Shown here: piece by piece, positions 8,232 to 16,662 of the stretch
How the letters are laid out: each line of letters starts with the position of its first letter
How positions within the stretch are numbered: the stretch's first letter is position 1
Source: Desulfurobacterium atlanticum
Lineage (GTDB): Bacteria; Aquificota; Aquificia; Desulfurobacteriales; Desulfurobacteriaceae
Assembly: GCF_900188395.1 (NCBI RefSeq)
Contig: NZ_FZOB01000005.1
Span: forward strand, 72,121 to 136,120
Direction: 5' to 3'
DNA length: 64,000 nucleotides
Program-made: the position numbers and the translations under genes
Notes under the pieces: model-generated
The model's database searches: none
What the model was told of the DNA's origin: nothing
The model's input: the letters and a program-made list of their open reading frames with translations, nothing else

Positions 8232-10016
8232 TTAATGTAGTATAAAGTAAAGAATAAGGATAATTGCAAACCCAAAAGCAAGGGCGTATTCTATGTAATC
8301 GTTAAGCTTTCCTGTCTGTAATCTGCTTAAAATAGTGCCTCCATTTTCAATAGATCTGGCACTTCCATCAACAATACCATCTATAATTCCTCTATCAAAT
8401 ATGGATGTAAAGTTTGCTGCCCAGACAAGAAATGCAACTCCAACCTTTTTGTAAACTGTTGACCAGAAGCTATCTACAGCTGCCACAATATTGGCAAACA
8501 CCATCACAAGCCATTTTGTAAAATCGTAGTAAAGATATTGCAGGTCAAGGATAATTTTGTCGTGAGGCTTAACAATTTTTCTTAGAAGGTAAAATCCAAG
8601 CCCCGTAAATCCAAGAAGCTGTAGGGTTGAAAGTATATGAGATGCGGTATAAGGATGATATTCTACAGGCTGAATCGGTAGCATTTTATACAGGAAATGT
8701 GGATATGAACCAACAAGAACACACATAAAAGCAGCCATCGCCATTCCGACATACATATTTTTTGGAATAGGCTTTTTCACTTCTCCATCAAATTCCTTCT
8801 TGTGGAAAAAGGCAAAATAGGGAAGTTTTAATCCAACAGAAAGGAAAGTTCCAACAGCCGCAACTTCAAGTCCAAGAGCAAGAAGTTTCATGTGCTCTTC
8901 AGCTGCTCCTGCTATAACCATGGTTTTAGTTACATAAGCAGCAAAAAGAGGTGCTCCAGAGATTGAAAGTGCTCCCACCATATAGAAAATCATAACCCAC
9001 GGAAGTTTGTATGCAAGTCCTCCCATTTCTGTGAGTTTTCTTCTTCCGGTTGAGTAGATAATCACACCTACGGCCATAAAAAGAAGTCCTTTAAACAGGA
9101 TATCAGCATAGGCGTGAGCTATACCGCCGTTTAGCCCTAAAGCTCCACCAATACCGATACCTGCAACCATGTAACCTACCTGAGAGATGATATGGTATGT
9201 AAGTATTTTCCTTGCATTGTTTTCAATAAGTGCCATTGCAGCACCAAATATTGTCATTATTGTTCCTGCTACAGCTAAAAGGTGCATTCCAGTAAACACT
9301 GTAGCAAGGGCAAAAACGGCTGTTTTTGTTGTATAAGCGTTCATAAACACTATACCCGGCACTGTGGAGCGAGGATAAGCATCATGAATCCACGCATGAA
9401 ATGGAACAACTGCAGCGTTAATGGCAAAACTTATGAGTATAAGCCAGTCGTAAAAGTTTAAATGATGAACATCTGCTGATATAAAAGCAAAGGTTCCTTC
9501 ATATTTATATCTTAAAAAGATACCTGCAAGGAGAAAAAGTCCACTGACTATGTGGAATAGCAAATATCTGAATGCTACAACAGGGGCACAGTCAAGGTCT
9601 TCATTGAGCCAGATTAAAAACGCTGAAGCTACCGCTATAAGCTCCCAGAATATATAAAGAGTAAGGTAATCTCCAGAAAGTACACATGCAATAGCACCGC
9701 CAACATAAGTTGCAGCAGCAACGTGGTGCCACGGGTTTTTAACATGCATGGAAAAAATCATTGCAATTATTGCTTCTATGGCGAATATATTCAAGAAGAT
9801 TAATGATAAACTTGATACATGGGCGGTTAAAGTGTATCCAAGATAATGTCCAAGGGTGTATGTCCCAGGCTTTACTGTAAGTGCTACAAGCAACGCAAGT
9901 ATCCCAGGGACAGGCAACAGCCACTTCCAGAAATCATACCTTTTCCTGCCAAGAACAGGAACAACTATAGCCAGTATAAAGAAAAACAGTGATGGATGGA
10001 TAAAATTAACACTCAT
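8232..10016 (-). CDS. Atypical NuoL / antiporter subunit D-like protein
   Basis: The polytopic protein is 594 aa. Its C-terminus (FDRGIIDGIVDGSARSIE, then LSRLQTGKLNDYIEYAL) is NuoL-like, including a probable distal extension. The core is of the 'Na+/H+ antiporter subunit D' type. The TM5 region keeps the glutamate (YIFWELIAV). In the TM7 region the usual lysine before PxHxW is replaced by asparagine (INAAVVPFHAW), while a lysine remains in the TM8 region (NAYTTKTAVF). It overlaps the 83-aa gene by 11 nt. It probably fills the distal NuoL position of the complex. nuoL is a reasonable symbol, but the core is unusual, so I leave it blank. Confidence 0.8.
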   Translation of the reverse strand: MSVNFIHPSLFFFILAIVVPVLGRKRYDFWKWLLPVPGILALLVALTVKPGTYTLGHYLGYTLTAHVSSLSLIFLNIFAIEAIIAMIFSMHVKNPWHHVAAATYVGGAIACVLSGDYLTLYIFWELIAVASAFLIWLNEDLDCAPVVAFRYLLFHIVSGLFLLAGIFLRYKYEGTFAFISADVHHLNFYDWLILISFAINAAVVPFHAWIHDAYPRSTVPGIVFMNAYTTKTAVFALATVFTGMHLLAVAGTIMTIFGAAMALIENNARKILTYHIISQVGYMVAGIGIGGALGLNGGIAHAYADILFKGLLFMAVGVIIYSTGRRKLTEMGGLAYKLPWVMIFYMVGALSISGAPLFAAYVTKTMVIAGAAEEHMKLLALGLEVAAVGTFLSVGLKLPYFAFFHKKEFDGEVKKPIPKNMYVGMAMAAFMCVLVGSYPHFLYKMLPIQPVEYHPYTASHILSTLQLLGFTGLGFYLLRKIVKPHDKIILDLQYLYYDFTKWLVMVFANIVAAVDSFWSTVYKKVGVAFLVWAANFTSIFDRGIIDGIVDGSARSIENGGTILSRLQTGKLNDYIEYALAFGFAIILILYFILH

Positions 10017-10257
10017 AGTACCCCTCTGGACGGCTTATTAAAGGATATACAACTTTCTTCATAAACAGTATAAGAACTACAGAGCAAACAAGGCCAAATA
10101 TTCCCCAGGCTCCGGGTATCTTTTCCCACTCAAAGTGTGGATGATGTGGGTGGATAAAAAAGTTAAGCACAACAGTTAGAGCCAGAAAACCCCACCATAA
10201 AAGTTTCAGTTTATCGCTATTATCTCTTAATGTTTCAAGCAGTTTAACAATATCCAT
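10006..10257 (-). CDS. Small two-helix membrane protein in the nuo operon
   Basis: The 83-aa protein has two predicted transmembrane helices (about residues 20-35 and 50-70) joined by a His/Pro-rich loop (HPHHPHFEW). It sits between two antiporter-like genes, 2 nt before the first and overlapping the second by 11 nt, so it is almost surely translated and part of the complex. It does not match any of the 14 canonical Nuo subunits that I recognise. It may link or cap the extra antiporter module. Confidence 0.75.
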   Translation of the reverse strand: MDIVKLLETLRDNSDKLKLLWWGFLALTVVLNFFIHPHHPHFEWEKIPGAWGIFGLVCSVVLILFMKKVVYPLISRPEGYYEC

Positions 10258-10259
10258 TT

Positions 10260-11741
10260 TTACCTCCAGAGTGTCTGGATAAGATGGAAGAAAAAGTAAG
10301 GGTATATTCCAAGCAACAACGAAAATATGGCAGTTACAGATAAAGGAATCACCATTGTTAAAGGAGCTTCTTTTATATGGTCTATGTCTATATCAGGTTT
10401 TGGCTTTTCAAAGAAACCCTTATAGACAATAGGCACAAAATAAGCAGCGTTGAACAGTGCACTTATGAGAAGAACCACCATGAAAATAGTTTGATGAACG
10501 TTTAATGCACCTTCAATCAGATACCATTTACTTACAAATCCAACAGCAGGCGGAAGCCCTATCATACTCAGTGTTGCAAGGCCAAACATTCCAAATGTTA
10601 TTGGCATCTTCCTGCCGACACCGGATATCTGGCTTACCTTTTTAAGGTGAGCTGCTACATAAATTGCTCCTGCTGCAAAAAACAGTGTTATTTTTGAAAA
10701 AGCGTGGGCAGCAATGTGGAAAAGTCCTCCCTGAATGGCTGCAGGTGCAAGCAATACAACTCCGAGAATAATATAGGAAAGCTGACTTATTGTGGAATAA
10801 GCAATTCTTGCTTTCAAGTCATCTTTCGTAAGGGCAATTATGGAAGCAAAAATTATTGTAAAAGATGCAAGATAAGCGGTTGGTATATCAAGGTGAAGCC
10901 TTCTCATTAAATCTACACCCATTACACAAAGAACAATTCTTGCTATTGAAAACACACCCGCTTTAACAACTGCAACAGCGTGAAGGAGAGCTGATACAGG
11001 TGTTGGTGCAACCATGGCTGATGGAAGCCAGTTGTGAAGAGGCATAATGGCTGCTTTTGCTATACCGGCTATGTAAAGTGCATATGTAAGAATAACAACC
11101 CAGTGGGGAGTGGTTGTCGGGAATATTCCTTTTGTAATGTCCATCAAATTAAAGTCAAGCGTTCCGGCATACACATAGGTGAGAATCATCGCAGGTAAAA
11201 GGAACAGTTTTGATGTTCCCATAAGGTAAATAAGATATTTTTTTGCACCTTCAAGTGCTGTTTCAGTCTGTTCATGTCCAACAAGGGGGAATGTAGCTAT
11301 TGTGATAATTTCGTAGAAAAAGTACATTGTGAAAATATTACCGCTGAAAGCAAGACCTAAAGCACCAAATATTGCAAATGCAAAACATGCAAAAAACCTT
11401 GTCTGAGCATGCTCCTTTAAAGAGCGCATATATCCTATATTGTAGCTTGTTGCAAATATCCATAAGAACGAAGATACTATCGCAAACAGCAGACTCATTC
11501 CGTCAACTGCAAACTTAAAGGAAATTCCCGGTAAAAGTTCTGAAAGCTTATAAATGAGAACTTTATTTTTTAACACTGGAGGGACAAGAGATATAACCGA
11601 TATAAACGTTAAAATGGCAACTGCAAACGATACAGCTTCCTTTTTATTAGGCTCTTTTCTCAGTAAAACTATAAGTATAGGAGCTATACCTGTAAGTATT
11701 AATGGTATTATCATTTGTGAGCTTAAAATAAACTCCTTCAT
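10260..11741 (-). CDS. Additional MrpD/NuoL-like antiporter subunit
   Basis: The polytopic protein is 493 aa. It retains both key charges: the TM5 glutamate (MYFFYEIITIATFPLVGH) and the TM7 lysine (GIAKAAIMPLHNWLPSAMVA), plus the TM8 lysine in HAVAVVKAG. The resemblance is to the MrpD/MbhH/HyfB branch rather than to NuoM or NuoN. With the NuoL-like, NuoM and NuoN proteins it brings the antiporter-like subunits to four instead of three. It follows nuoK closely (4 nt), so it is part of the same transcript and presumably the same complex. Confidence 0.82.
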   Translation of the reverse strand: MKEFILSSQMIIPLILTGIAPILIVLLRKEPNKKEAVSFAVAILTFISVISLVPPVLKNKVLIYKLSELLPGISFKFAVDGMSLLFAIVSSFLWIFATSYNIGYMRSLKEHAQTRFFACFAFAIFGALGLAFSGNIFTMYFFYEIITIATFPLVGHEQTETALEGAKKYLIYLMGTSKLFLLPAMILTYVYAGTLDFNLMDITKGIFPTTTPHWVVILTYALYIAGIAKAAIMPLHNWLPSAMVAPTPVSALLHAVAVVKAGVFSIARIVLCVMGVDLMRRLHLDIPTAYLASFTIIFASIIALTKDDLKARIAYSTISQLSYIILGVVLLAPAAIQGGLFHIAAHAFSKITLFFAAGAIYVAAHLKKVSQISGVGRKMPITFGMFGLATLSMIGLPPAVGFVSKWYLIEGALNVHQTIFMVVLLISALFNAAYFVPIVYKGFFEKPKPDIDIDHIKEAPLTMVIPLSVTAIFSLLLGIYPYFFFHLIQTLWR

Positions 11742-11745
11742 TCTT

Positions 11746-12060
11746 TTAACCTCTCAGTGTGGCAACTTTTTCAGATTCTATTGTCTTGAATCTCCTATAT
11801 ACAACAAGAACTATTGCCAGTATCAGTGTAGCTTCTGCTGCTGCAAGTCCCATTATCAAAAGTGCTCCTATCTGTCCTGTAGCACTATCTGCCGTTGTTA
11901 ATTGAGACGCTGCCACAAGATTCATTCCAGCACCGTTAAGCATTATCTCAACACCGATGAGCATTCCTATAAAAGTTCTTTTATAAATCATGCAGGTAAC
12001 ACCCATAAAAAAGAGAACAACACCAACTATTTGGAAAAGTGTAAGGGGTGAAAGTATCAT
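11746..12060 (-). CDS. nuoK: Quinone oxidoreductase subunit K
   Basis: This 104-aa protein has three transmembrane helices and the NuoK signature: MLIGVEIMLNGAGMNL with a membrane glutamate, then GLAAAEATLILAIVLVVYR with the second conserved glutamate. It couples the Q-module to the antiporter subunits. It overlaps nuoJ by 4 nt. Confidence 0.94.
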   Translation of the reverse strand: MILSPLTLFQIVGVVLFFMGVTCMIYKRTFIGMLIGVEIMLNGAGMNLVAASQLTTADSATGQIGALLIMGLAAAEATLILAIVLVVYRRFKTIESEKVATLRG

Positions 12061-12557
12061 TCCTTCTCCCTCCTTCTTTCAAAACCTAAAACAACAGCTC
12101 CTGCCATCGCTACAAAAAGAACTATTGAGATAAGTTCAAAGGGAAGCATATAGGTAGAAAGTAAAATCTTTCCTATCTCTTTAAGAGTTAGTTCTTCAGG
12201 AACTGTAAAGTTTATACGGCTCTGTGTTATTGTTAAAATCATTACACAGGATGCAATACCAGCAGGAATTAAACTTTTTATAAGTCTCTTACAGTCTATT
12301 CCGGTTTCCGCATCACTTTTAGTAAGCATTATCGCAAAAAATATAAGTACACTGACCGCCCCAACATATATCATAATCTGCATAAGCGCCATAAATGGTG
12401 CTGCCATGAGGAAGTACATACCTGCCACACCAAAAAGAACAACTATAAGTCCTACTAAAGAACGAATTATGTTTTTACTTACAATTGCCAGAACACCTCC
12501 AGCAATTATTATCAATGTGTATATAGCAAAAGCTATATATCCAGCGTTAAGTTCCAT
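12057..12557 (-). CDS. nuoJ: Quinone oxidoreductase subunit J
   Basis: The protein is 166 aa with five hydrophobic segments and the NuoJ signature FLMAAPFMALMQIMIYVGAV. I start it at ATG 12557, because GGAG (RC of 12565-12568) is 7 nt upstream and the protein then begins with a membrane helix. An upstream ATG at 12632 would add a 25-residue hydrophilic tail inside nuoI and has little support. It overlaps nuoI by 11 nt and nuoK by 4 nt. Confidence 0.92.
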   Translation of the reverse strand: MELNAGYIAFAIYTLIIIAGGVLAIVSKNIIRSLVGLIVVLFGVAGMYFLMAAPFMALMQIMIYVGAVSVLIFFAIMLTKSDAETGIDCKRLIKSLIPAGIASCVMILTITQSRINFTVPEELTLKEIGKILLSTYMLPFELISIVLFVAMAGAVVLGFERRREKE

Positions 12558-13059
12558 TTTTTTGCTCCTTACCGTATCTCTGGTTAAATTCTTTAAGGAT
12601 ATCGTAAACAAATTCGTTCCTTTCAGTTCCAACTATGTAAGGATAATTTGAGAAAGTCAGTGTCTTTGTAGGACAAACCTCTACACAGAGACCACATACA
12701 CTACACAGAGAAAAGTCCACATAAAATCCCTGTAGTTCTCTATTAACTTTCTTTTTTTTCTTTCCATCTGGAAGTTCTATCTCTTCAACAGTTTGCTTAA
12801 CATCAAGCTTTATACAGTTTGAAGGGCAGCTTCTTGCACACATCCCACATCCCACACACTTGTGGGAAGTCCCGTTTGCAGGCACAGGAACAAGCTGTAT
12901 AACCATCCTGAAGCCTTCAAGAGCATCCTTCCCTACCGTTTCCCACGGATAGTTAACTGTTAACTTTGGAGCTACCATATATTTTCCCGTAATCTTCATA
13001 CCTACAAACAGACTTTTAATGCCTTTTAAAATCTCTTTAGCCTCCTTTATAAAAGCCAC
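12547..13059 (-). CDS. nuoI: Quinone oxidoreductase subunit I (2x[4Fe-4S] ferredoxin-like)
   Basis: The protein is 170 aa. It has two 4Fe-4S motifs, C68-x2-C71-x2-C74-x3-C78 and C119-x2-C122-x2-C125-x3-C129, each followed by proline. The motifs are separated by a longer lysine-rich linker than in E. coli. NuoI passes electrons to the NuoB cluster in the peripheral arm. With NuoE/F/G absent from the operon, it is a likely entry point for a ferredoxin-type donor. Confidence 0.95.
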   Translation of the reverse strand: MAFIKEAKEILKGIKSLFVGMKITGKYMVAPKLTVNYPWETVGKDALEGFRMVIQLVPVPANGTSHKCVGCGMCARSCPSNCIKLDVKQTVEEIELPDGKKKKKVNRELQGFYVDFSLCSVCGLCVEVCPTKTLTFSNYPYIVGTERNEFVYDILKEFNQRYGKEQKNGT

Positions 13060-13073
13060 TTTTCGCTCCCTGA

Positions 13074-14045
13074 TTAGAATAGTTTTACAAACAATGCAGT
13101 AATCAGAAGGTTAACTATTCCTGCCGGTATGAGATATTTCCAGCTCAAGTTTAAAAGCTGATCAAATCTTACCCTTGGAAAAGCCCATCTTATCCACAGA
13201 ATAATAAAGCAGAGAAGATACATCTTTAATAAAAACCACCAAACACCTGAGAAAACAGGTCCTTTCCACCCGCCGAGAAACAGGGCAGTCATTACAGATG
13301 AAGCAACAACTATGTGGGTATATTCAGCAAGGACAAAAAGACCAAATCCCATTCCGCCATACTCTGTGTTGTATCCGGCTGTCAGTTCACTTTCACCTTC
13401 TGGAAGGTCAAAAGGTACACGGTTCATCTCTGCAAGGGATGCTACAAATAGAATTACAAACGCTAAAGGTTGCAAAACTATATTCCACTGCCAGGGGAAA
13501 CCTCCCTGCTGATTTACTATTTCTGAAAGATTTAGCGTTCCTGTCATAAGGGCAATTGATAGAACTACAAGAAGTATCGGAACTTCAAACGCAATAAACT
13601 GAGAAACTGCCCTTGCAGCTCCAAGCAATGACCATTTGTTGTTGGAACCCCAGCCGCCTATACATAAGGCAAGGACGTTTAATCCTGAAAATGCGAGGAT
13701 AAGTACAATGCCAAGGTTTGAATTGATAACGGTAAAAGTAGGGCTGAAAGGTATAACCATAAAAAGCACAGGAACAGACATAAAAGCAATAAGTGGCGCG
13801 GCCCAGAAAAGGTATTTGTCAGCTTTTTTAGGAGTTATTAACTGCTTTGTCATAAGTTTTACCATATCAACCATCATCTGAAGCGAGCCGTGAGGACCGA
13901 CAGCATAAGGCCCAAGTCTTCTTTGAATAAATCCGGAAATCTTTCTTTCTCCGTATCCAAGTAAAATAGCGTTAAATCCTATAAAACCGAGAATCAGAAG
14001 CAAACCAACGACTATTTTTATAAGTGTTCCTTCTGTTCCACTCAT
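13074..14045 (-). CDS. nuoH: Quinone oxidoreductase subunit H
   Basis: The 323-aa membrane protein has typical NuoH motifs: GYGERKISGFIQRRLGP near residue 30, and MNRVPFDLPEGESELTAGYNTEYGG, which lines the quinone cavity. It docks the peripheral arm on the membrane. Its start overlaps the nuoD stop by 4 nt. Confidence 0.95.
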   Translation of the reverse strand: MSGTEGTLIKIVVGLLLILGFIGFNAILLGYGERKISGFIQRRLGPYAVGPHGSLQMMVDMVKLMTKQLITPKKADKYLFWAAPLIAFMSVPVLFMVIPFSPTFTVINSNLGIVLILAFSGLNVLALCIGGWGSNNKWSLLGAARAVSQFIAFEVPILLVVLSIALMTGTLNLSEIVNQQGGFPWQWNIVLQPLAFVILFVASLAEMNRVPFDLPEGESELTAGYNTEYGGMGFGLFVLAEYTHIVVASSVMTALFLGGWKGPVFSGVWWFLLKMYLLCFIILWIRWAFPRVRFDQLLNLSWKYLIPAGIVNLLITALFVKLF

Positions 14046-15187
14046 TTGTCTATCTCCGGAATAACGAGGTCTAAACTTCCAAGGGTTGCAACGTAATCTG
14101 CAAGCATCATTCCTTCAGATGCTTCATCAAGTAAGCTTAAATTTGAGTAGGTTGGCGACCTAAGTTTAACTCTATATGGATTCATTCCTCCGTCACTTGC
14201 TACGTATATTCCAACCTTTCCCCTTGCACTTTCAACAGAAAAGTAAACTTCACCTGCTGGGGGTTTTATCACTTTTGGGGCTTTTTTATTTTTAAAATCA
14301 CCTTCAGGCAGTCCTTCTATCGCCTGTTCTATTATGTTTAAACTCTGTTCAATCTCTCTCATTCTTACCATGTACCTTGCAAGACAGTCGCATCCATTCT
14401 CAACAGGTATTTCAAAGTCAAAGTGGTTGTAGACACCATAAGGTTCGGCTTTCCTTACATCGTAATTGATTCCTGAACCTCTTGCTACAGGACCTGTTGC
14501 TCCGTACCTTGTTATAAGGTCTTTTGTGAATATTCCAACACCTTCAACCCTTTTCCTGAATATCATGTTTTCTGTAACAAATTCATGATAAAGGTTTAAT
14601 CTGGAACGCATTCTTTTACAGAAGTTCTTTGTCTGCTCGATGAATTTAGAGTCTATATCCTGGAATACGCCGCCGAATCTGAAGTATGTATAGGTTAATC
14701 TTGAGCCTGTTATTCTCTGCAGTATATCAAGAATTATTTCTCTGTCTTCAAATGCATACATAACAGGGGTAAATGCTCCAAGGTCAAGGATATAAACACC
14801 CCACCAGAGAAGATGAGAAGCTATCCTGTTAAGTTCTGTTGTTATAACCCTTATGTACTCCGCCCTTTCTGGAACCTCTATCCCAACGAGTTTTTCTATC
14901 GCACCAACATAAGCCCAGTTCCAGGCAAGGGCATGGCCGTAATCAAGTCTTCCAGTATTTGGATAAAATTGGGGATAAGTTTTAACTTCCCCCATCTTCT
15001 CCTGCATTCTGTGGAGATACCCTAAAACACATTCGCTTCTTACGATATATTCACCGTAGAGTTCAGCGATTACTCTTAATACACCGTGAGTTGCGGGGTG
15101 TTGAGGACCTATGTTAACAATTATTGTATCGTCCCTCTTTTTCTCTGCAAATCTTTTTGAGTAAAAATCCTCTTTCCAGAATTCCAT
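14042..15187 (-). CDS. nuoD: Quinone oxidoreductase subunit D (49-kDa subunit)
   Basis: The protein is 381 aa and resembles the large subunit of NiFe hydrogenases. GPQHPATHGVLRVIAELYGE near residues 27-46 forms the quinone site with the conserved histidine, and GARGEVGIYVASDG-type sequence (ARGKVGIYVASDG) lies near the C-terminus. The nickel-binding cysteines of hydrogenases are not present at the ends, so this is a quinone reductase subunit. It is separate from nuoC, not fused, and overlaps it by 1 nt. Confidence 0.95.
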   Translation of the reverse strand: MEFWKEDFYSKRFAEKKRDDTIIVNIGPQHPATHGVLRVIAELYGEYIVRSECVLGYLHRMQEKMGEVKTYPQFYPNTGRLDYGHALAWNWAYVGAIEKLVGIEVPERAEYIRVITTELNRIASHLLWWGVYILDLGAFTPVMYAFEDREIILDILQRITGSRLTYTYFRFGGVFQDIDSKFIEQTKNFCKRMRSRLNLYHEFVTENMIFRKRVEGVGIFTKDLITRYGATGPVARGSGINYDVRKAEPYGVYNHFDFEIPVENGCDCLARYMVRMREIEQSLNIIEQAIEGLPEGDFKNKKAPKVIKPPAGEVYFSVESARGKVGIYVASDGGMNPYRVKLRSPTYSNLSLLDEASEGMMLADYVATLGSLDLVIPEIDK

Positions 15188-15666
15188 CAGGATTGCTCCT
15201 CTTCTTGGTCGGTTTCGTCAAACAGCATTGGAAACACATCTTTTATAGATTTGACGGTTTTTTCGCTCTTTCTTAACGGATATCCTTCAAAATCTTCAGC
15301 GGGAAGTAATAAAGGTTTTAAATCAGGATGGTTTTTAAAAGTAATCCCGAAAAACTCAAAAACTTCTCTTTCGTGCCACAGAGCACCCTGGTAGATGTCA
15401 GAAATTGTTTCAATTTCTGCTGGATCCTTTTCAATTGACACTCTTACAGTTATTGTTCCTGGAGTTTTAAAATGGTTGAATCTATAAAGAAGATGAAAAC
15501 ATTCTTTAAATTCCATTGCCATTATATCTTCAAGGAAATAATCGTTTTCCTTAAATCTTACTGCAATTTCCCTTATGATTTCAGGTGACGCTACTATTTG
15601 GTGCTTACTGCCCTTCAATTTTTCATCTTCTATAACTTTTATATCAAGACCTTTGAAAAGTTCCAT
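15187..15666 (-). CDS. nuoC: Quinone oxidoreductase subunit C (30-kDa subunit)
   Basis: The protein is 159 aa. It ends with the family signature WHEREVFEFFGITFKNHPDLKPLLLP, then FEGYPLRKS. It pairs with NuoD in the peripheral arm. The C-terminal tail is short and acidic. The gene begins one base after the nuoB stop. Confidence 0.94.
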   Translation of the reverse strand: MELFKGLDIKVIEDEKLKGSKHQIVASPEIIREIAVRFKENDYFLEDIMAMEFKECFHLLYRFNHFKTPGTITVRVSIEKDPAEIETISDIYQGALWHEREVFEFFGITFKNHPDLKPLLLPAEDFEGYPLRKSEKTVKSIKDVFPMLFDETDQEEEQS

Positions 15667-15667
15667 A

Positions 15668-16204
15668 CTATTTTGCCTCCTTGGGAGGATGAGGCCACCA
15701 ACGTTTCCCGCCTATCAGCTCTTGAAGCTTAAATATAGCTTCAAACAGTGCTTCCGGCCTTGGAGGACAACCTGGAACATAAACATCTACAGGAATAAGC
15801 TTATCTATTCCTTCTATTATTCCGTACTGTTCTTTAAATACGAACGGTCCACCTGATATTGCACAGCTTCCGAAGGCTATAACCCATTTCGGATGAGGCA
15901 TCTGCTCATACAACCTTACAATTGCAGGTGCCATCTTTTTTGAAATTGCTCCAGGAACTATCATTAAATCTGCCTGTCTTGGTGACGGCCTGAAAACTTC
16001 TGAGCCAAACCGTGCAAGGTCAAAGCGGCTCATTCCAGCTGCCATCATTTCAAGAGAACAGCAGGCAAGACCAAAAGCCATGGGCCAGATAGATAGAGAG
16101 CGGCACATCTCTATAAATTTTTCGGCTACTGCAAATCTTACAACCGGAGGAACAACTTCCGGTTTAATAAGCGGCTCTACTGTATGTGAATTTTCCTTGG
16201 CCAT
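15668..16204 (-). CDS. nuoB: Quinone oxidoreductase subunit B (carries cluster N2)
   Basis: The protein is 178 aa. The N2 cluster ligands are the tandem C48-C49 (LACCSLEMM), C114 (GSCAISGG) and C146 (PGCPPRPEA). It passes electrons to quinone at the interface with NuoD and NuoH. It overlaps nuoA by 28 nt. Confidence 0.95.
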   Translation of the reverse strand: MAKENSHTVEPLIKPEVVPPVVRFAVAEKFIEMCRSLSIWPMAFGLACCSLEMMAAGMSRFDLARFGSEVFRPSPRQADLMIVPGAISKKMAPAIVRLYEQMPHPKWVIAFGSCAISGGPFVFKEQYGIIEGIDKLIPVDVYVPGCPPRPEALFEAIFKLQELIGGKRWWPHPPKEAK

Positions 16205-16560
16205 GTGAATACCCCTTTTCTAAGGAAGTAGATAACAGCTGCTCCGAGAATTCCTACAAAAATTAAAACGTCTATGAACGGCACTATTCCTGGAGCTTGC
16301 GGGTAAAAAACTGCTACCGGAAAAAGGTATAAAACATCAACATCAAAAGCGAGAAATATAAGGGCATAGAAGTAATAGTTTATTCCAAACTTGCCCCACG
16401 CATCGCCGTGAGGCACCATCCCACACTCATAAGAAGTGTATAAAAGTTCATCTTTGATTTTATGTGAAAGCATCTTTGAAGCCATTAAAGGACCGACAGC
16501 AAAACCGAGCCCACCAAGTAGAAATAGTATAATAGCCAAATGCAACCATGAAAATACCAT
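16177..16560 (-). CDS. nuoA: Quinone oxidoreductase subunit A
   Basis: The 127-aa protein has three transmembrane helices. The conserved [38 protein letters not shown] gives the loop cysteine and the membrane acidic residues of NuoA. It is the first gene of the operon, preceded by a GGGAG site and a putative promoter. Confidence 0.94.
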   Translation of the reverse strand: MVFSWLHLAIILFLLGGLGFAVGPLMASKMLSHKIKDELLYTSYECGMVPHGDAWGKFGINYYFYALIFLAFDVDVLYLFPVAVFYPQAPGIVPFIDVLIFVGILGAAVIYFLRKGVFTWPRKIHIQ

Positions 16561-16597
16561 ACCTATCTCCCTTAAAAATTAGCATGTCTGAACATAA

Positions 16598-16625
16598 TTT
16601 TTACAAAAATTTTACACCAAGTCAA
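16598..16625 (-). promoter_or_regulatory. Putative promoter of the nuo operon
   Basis: On the minus strand a -35 TTGACT (RC of 16620-16625) is followed after 16 nt by TAAAAA (RC of 16598-16603). It lies in the only sizeable gap upstream of nuoA. Confidence 0.45.
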
Positions 16626-16662
16626 TAGTTGTAATTAATATTATTTTTTCTGCATATGGAAT

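Noticed and set aside
10704-10910. Short plus-strand frame opposite the extra antiporter gene
   Set aside because: It is a shadow of the antiporter gene, with no recognisable features.
12558-12632. Longer N-terminus for NuoJ
   Set aside because: It would add a hydrophilic tail encoded inside nuoI; the ATG at 12557 has a good ribosome-binding site and begins at the first membrane helix.
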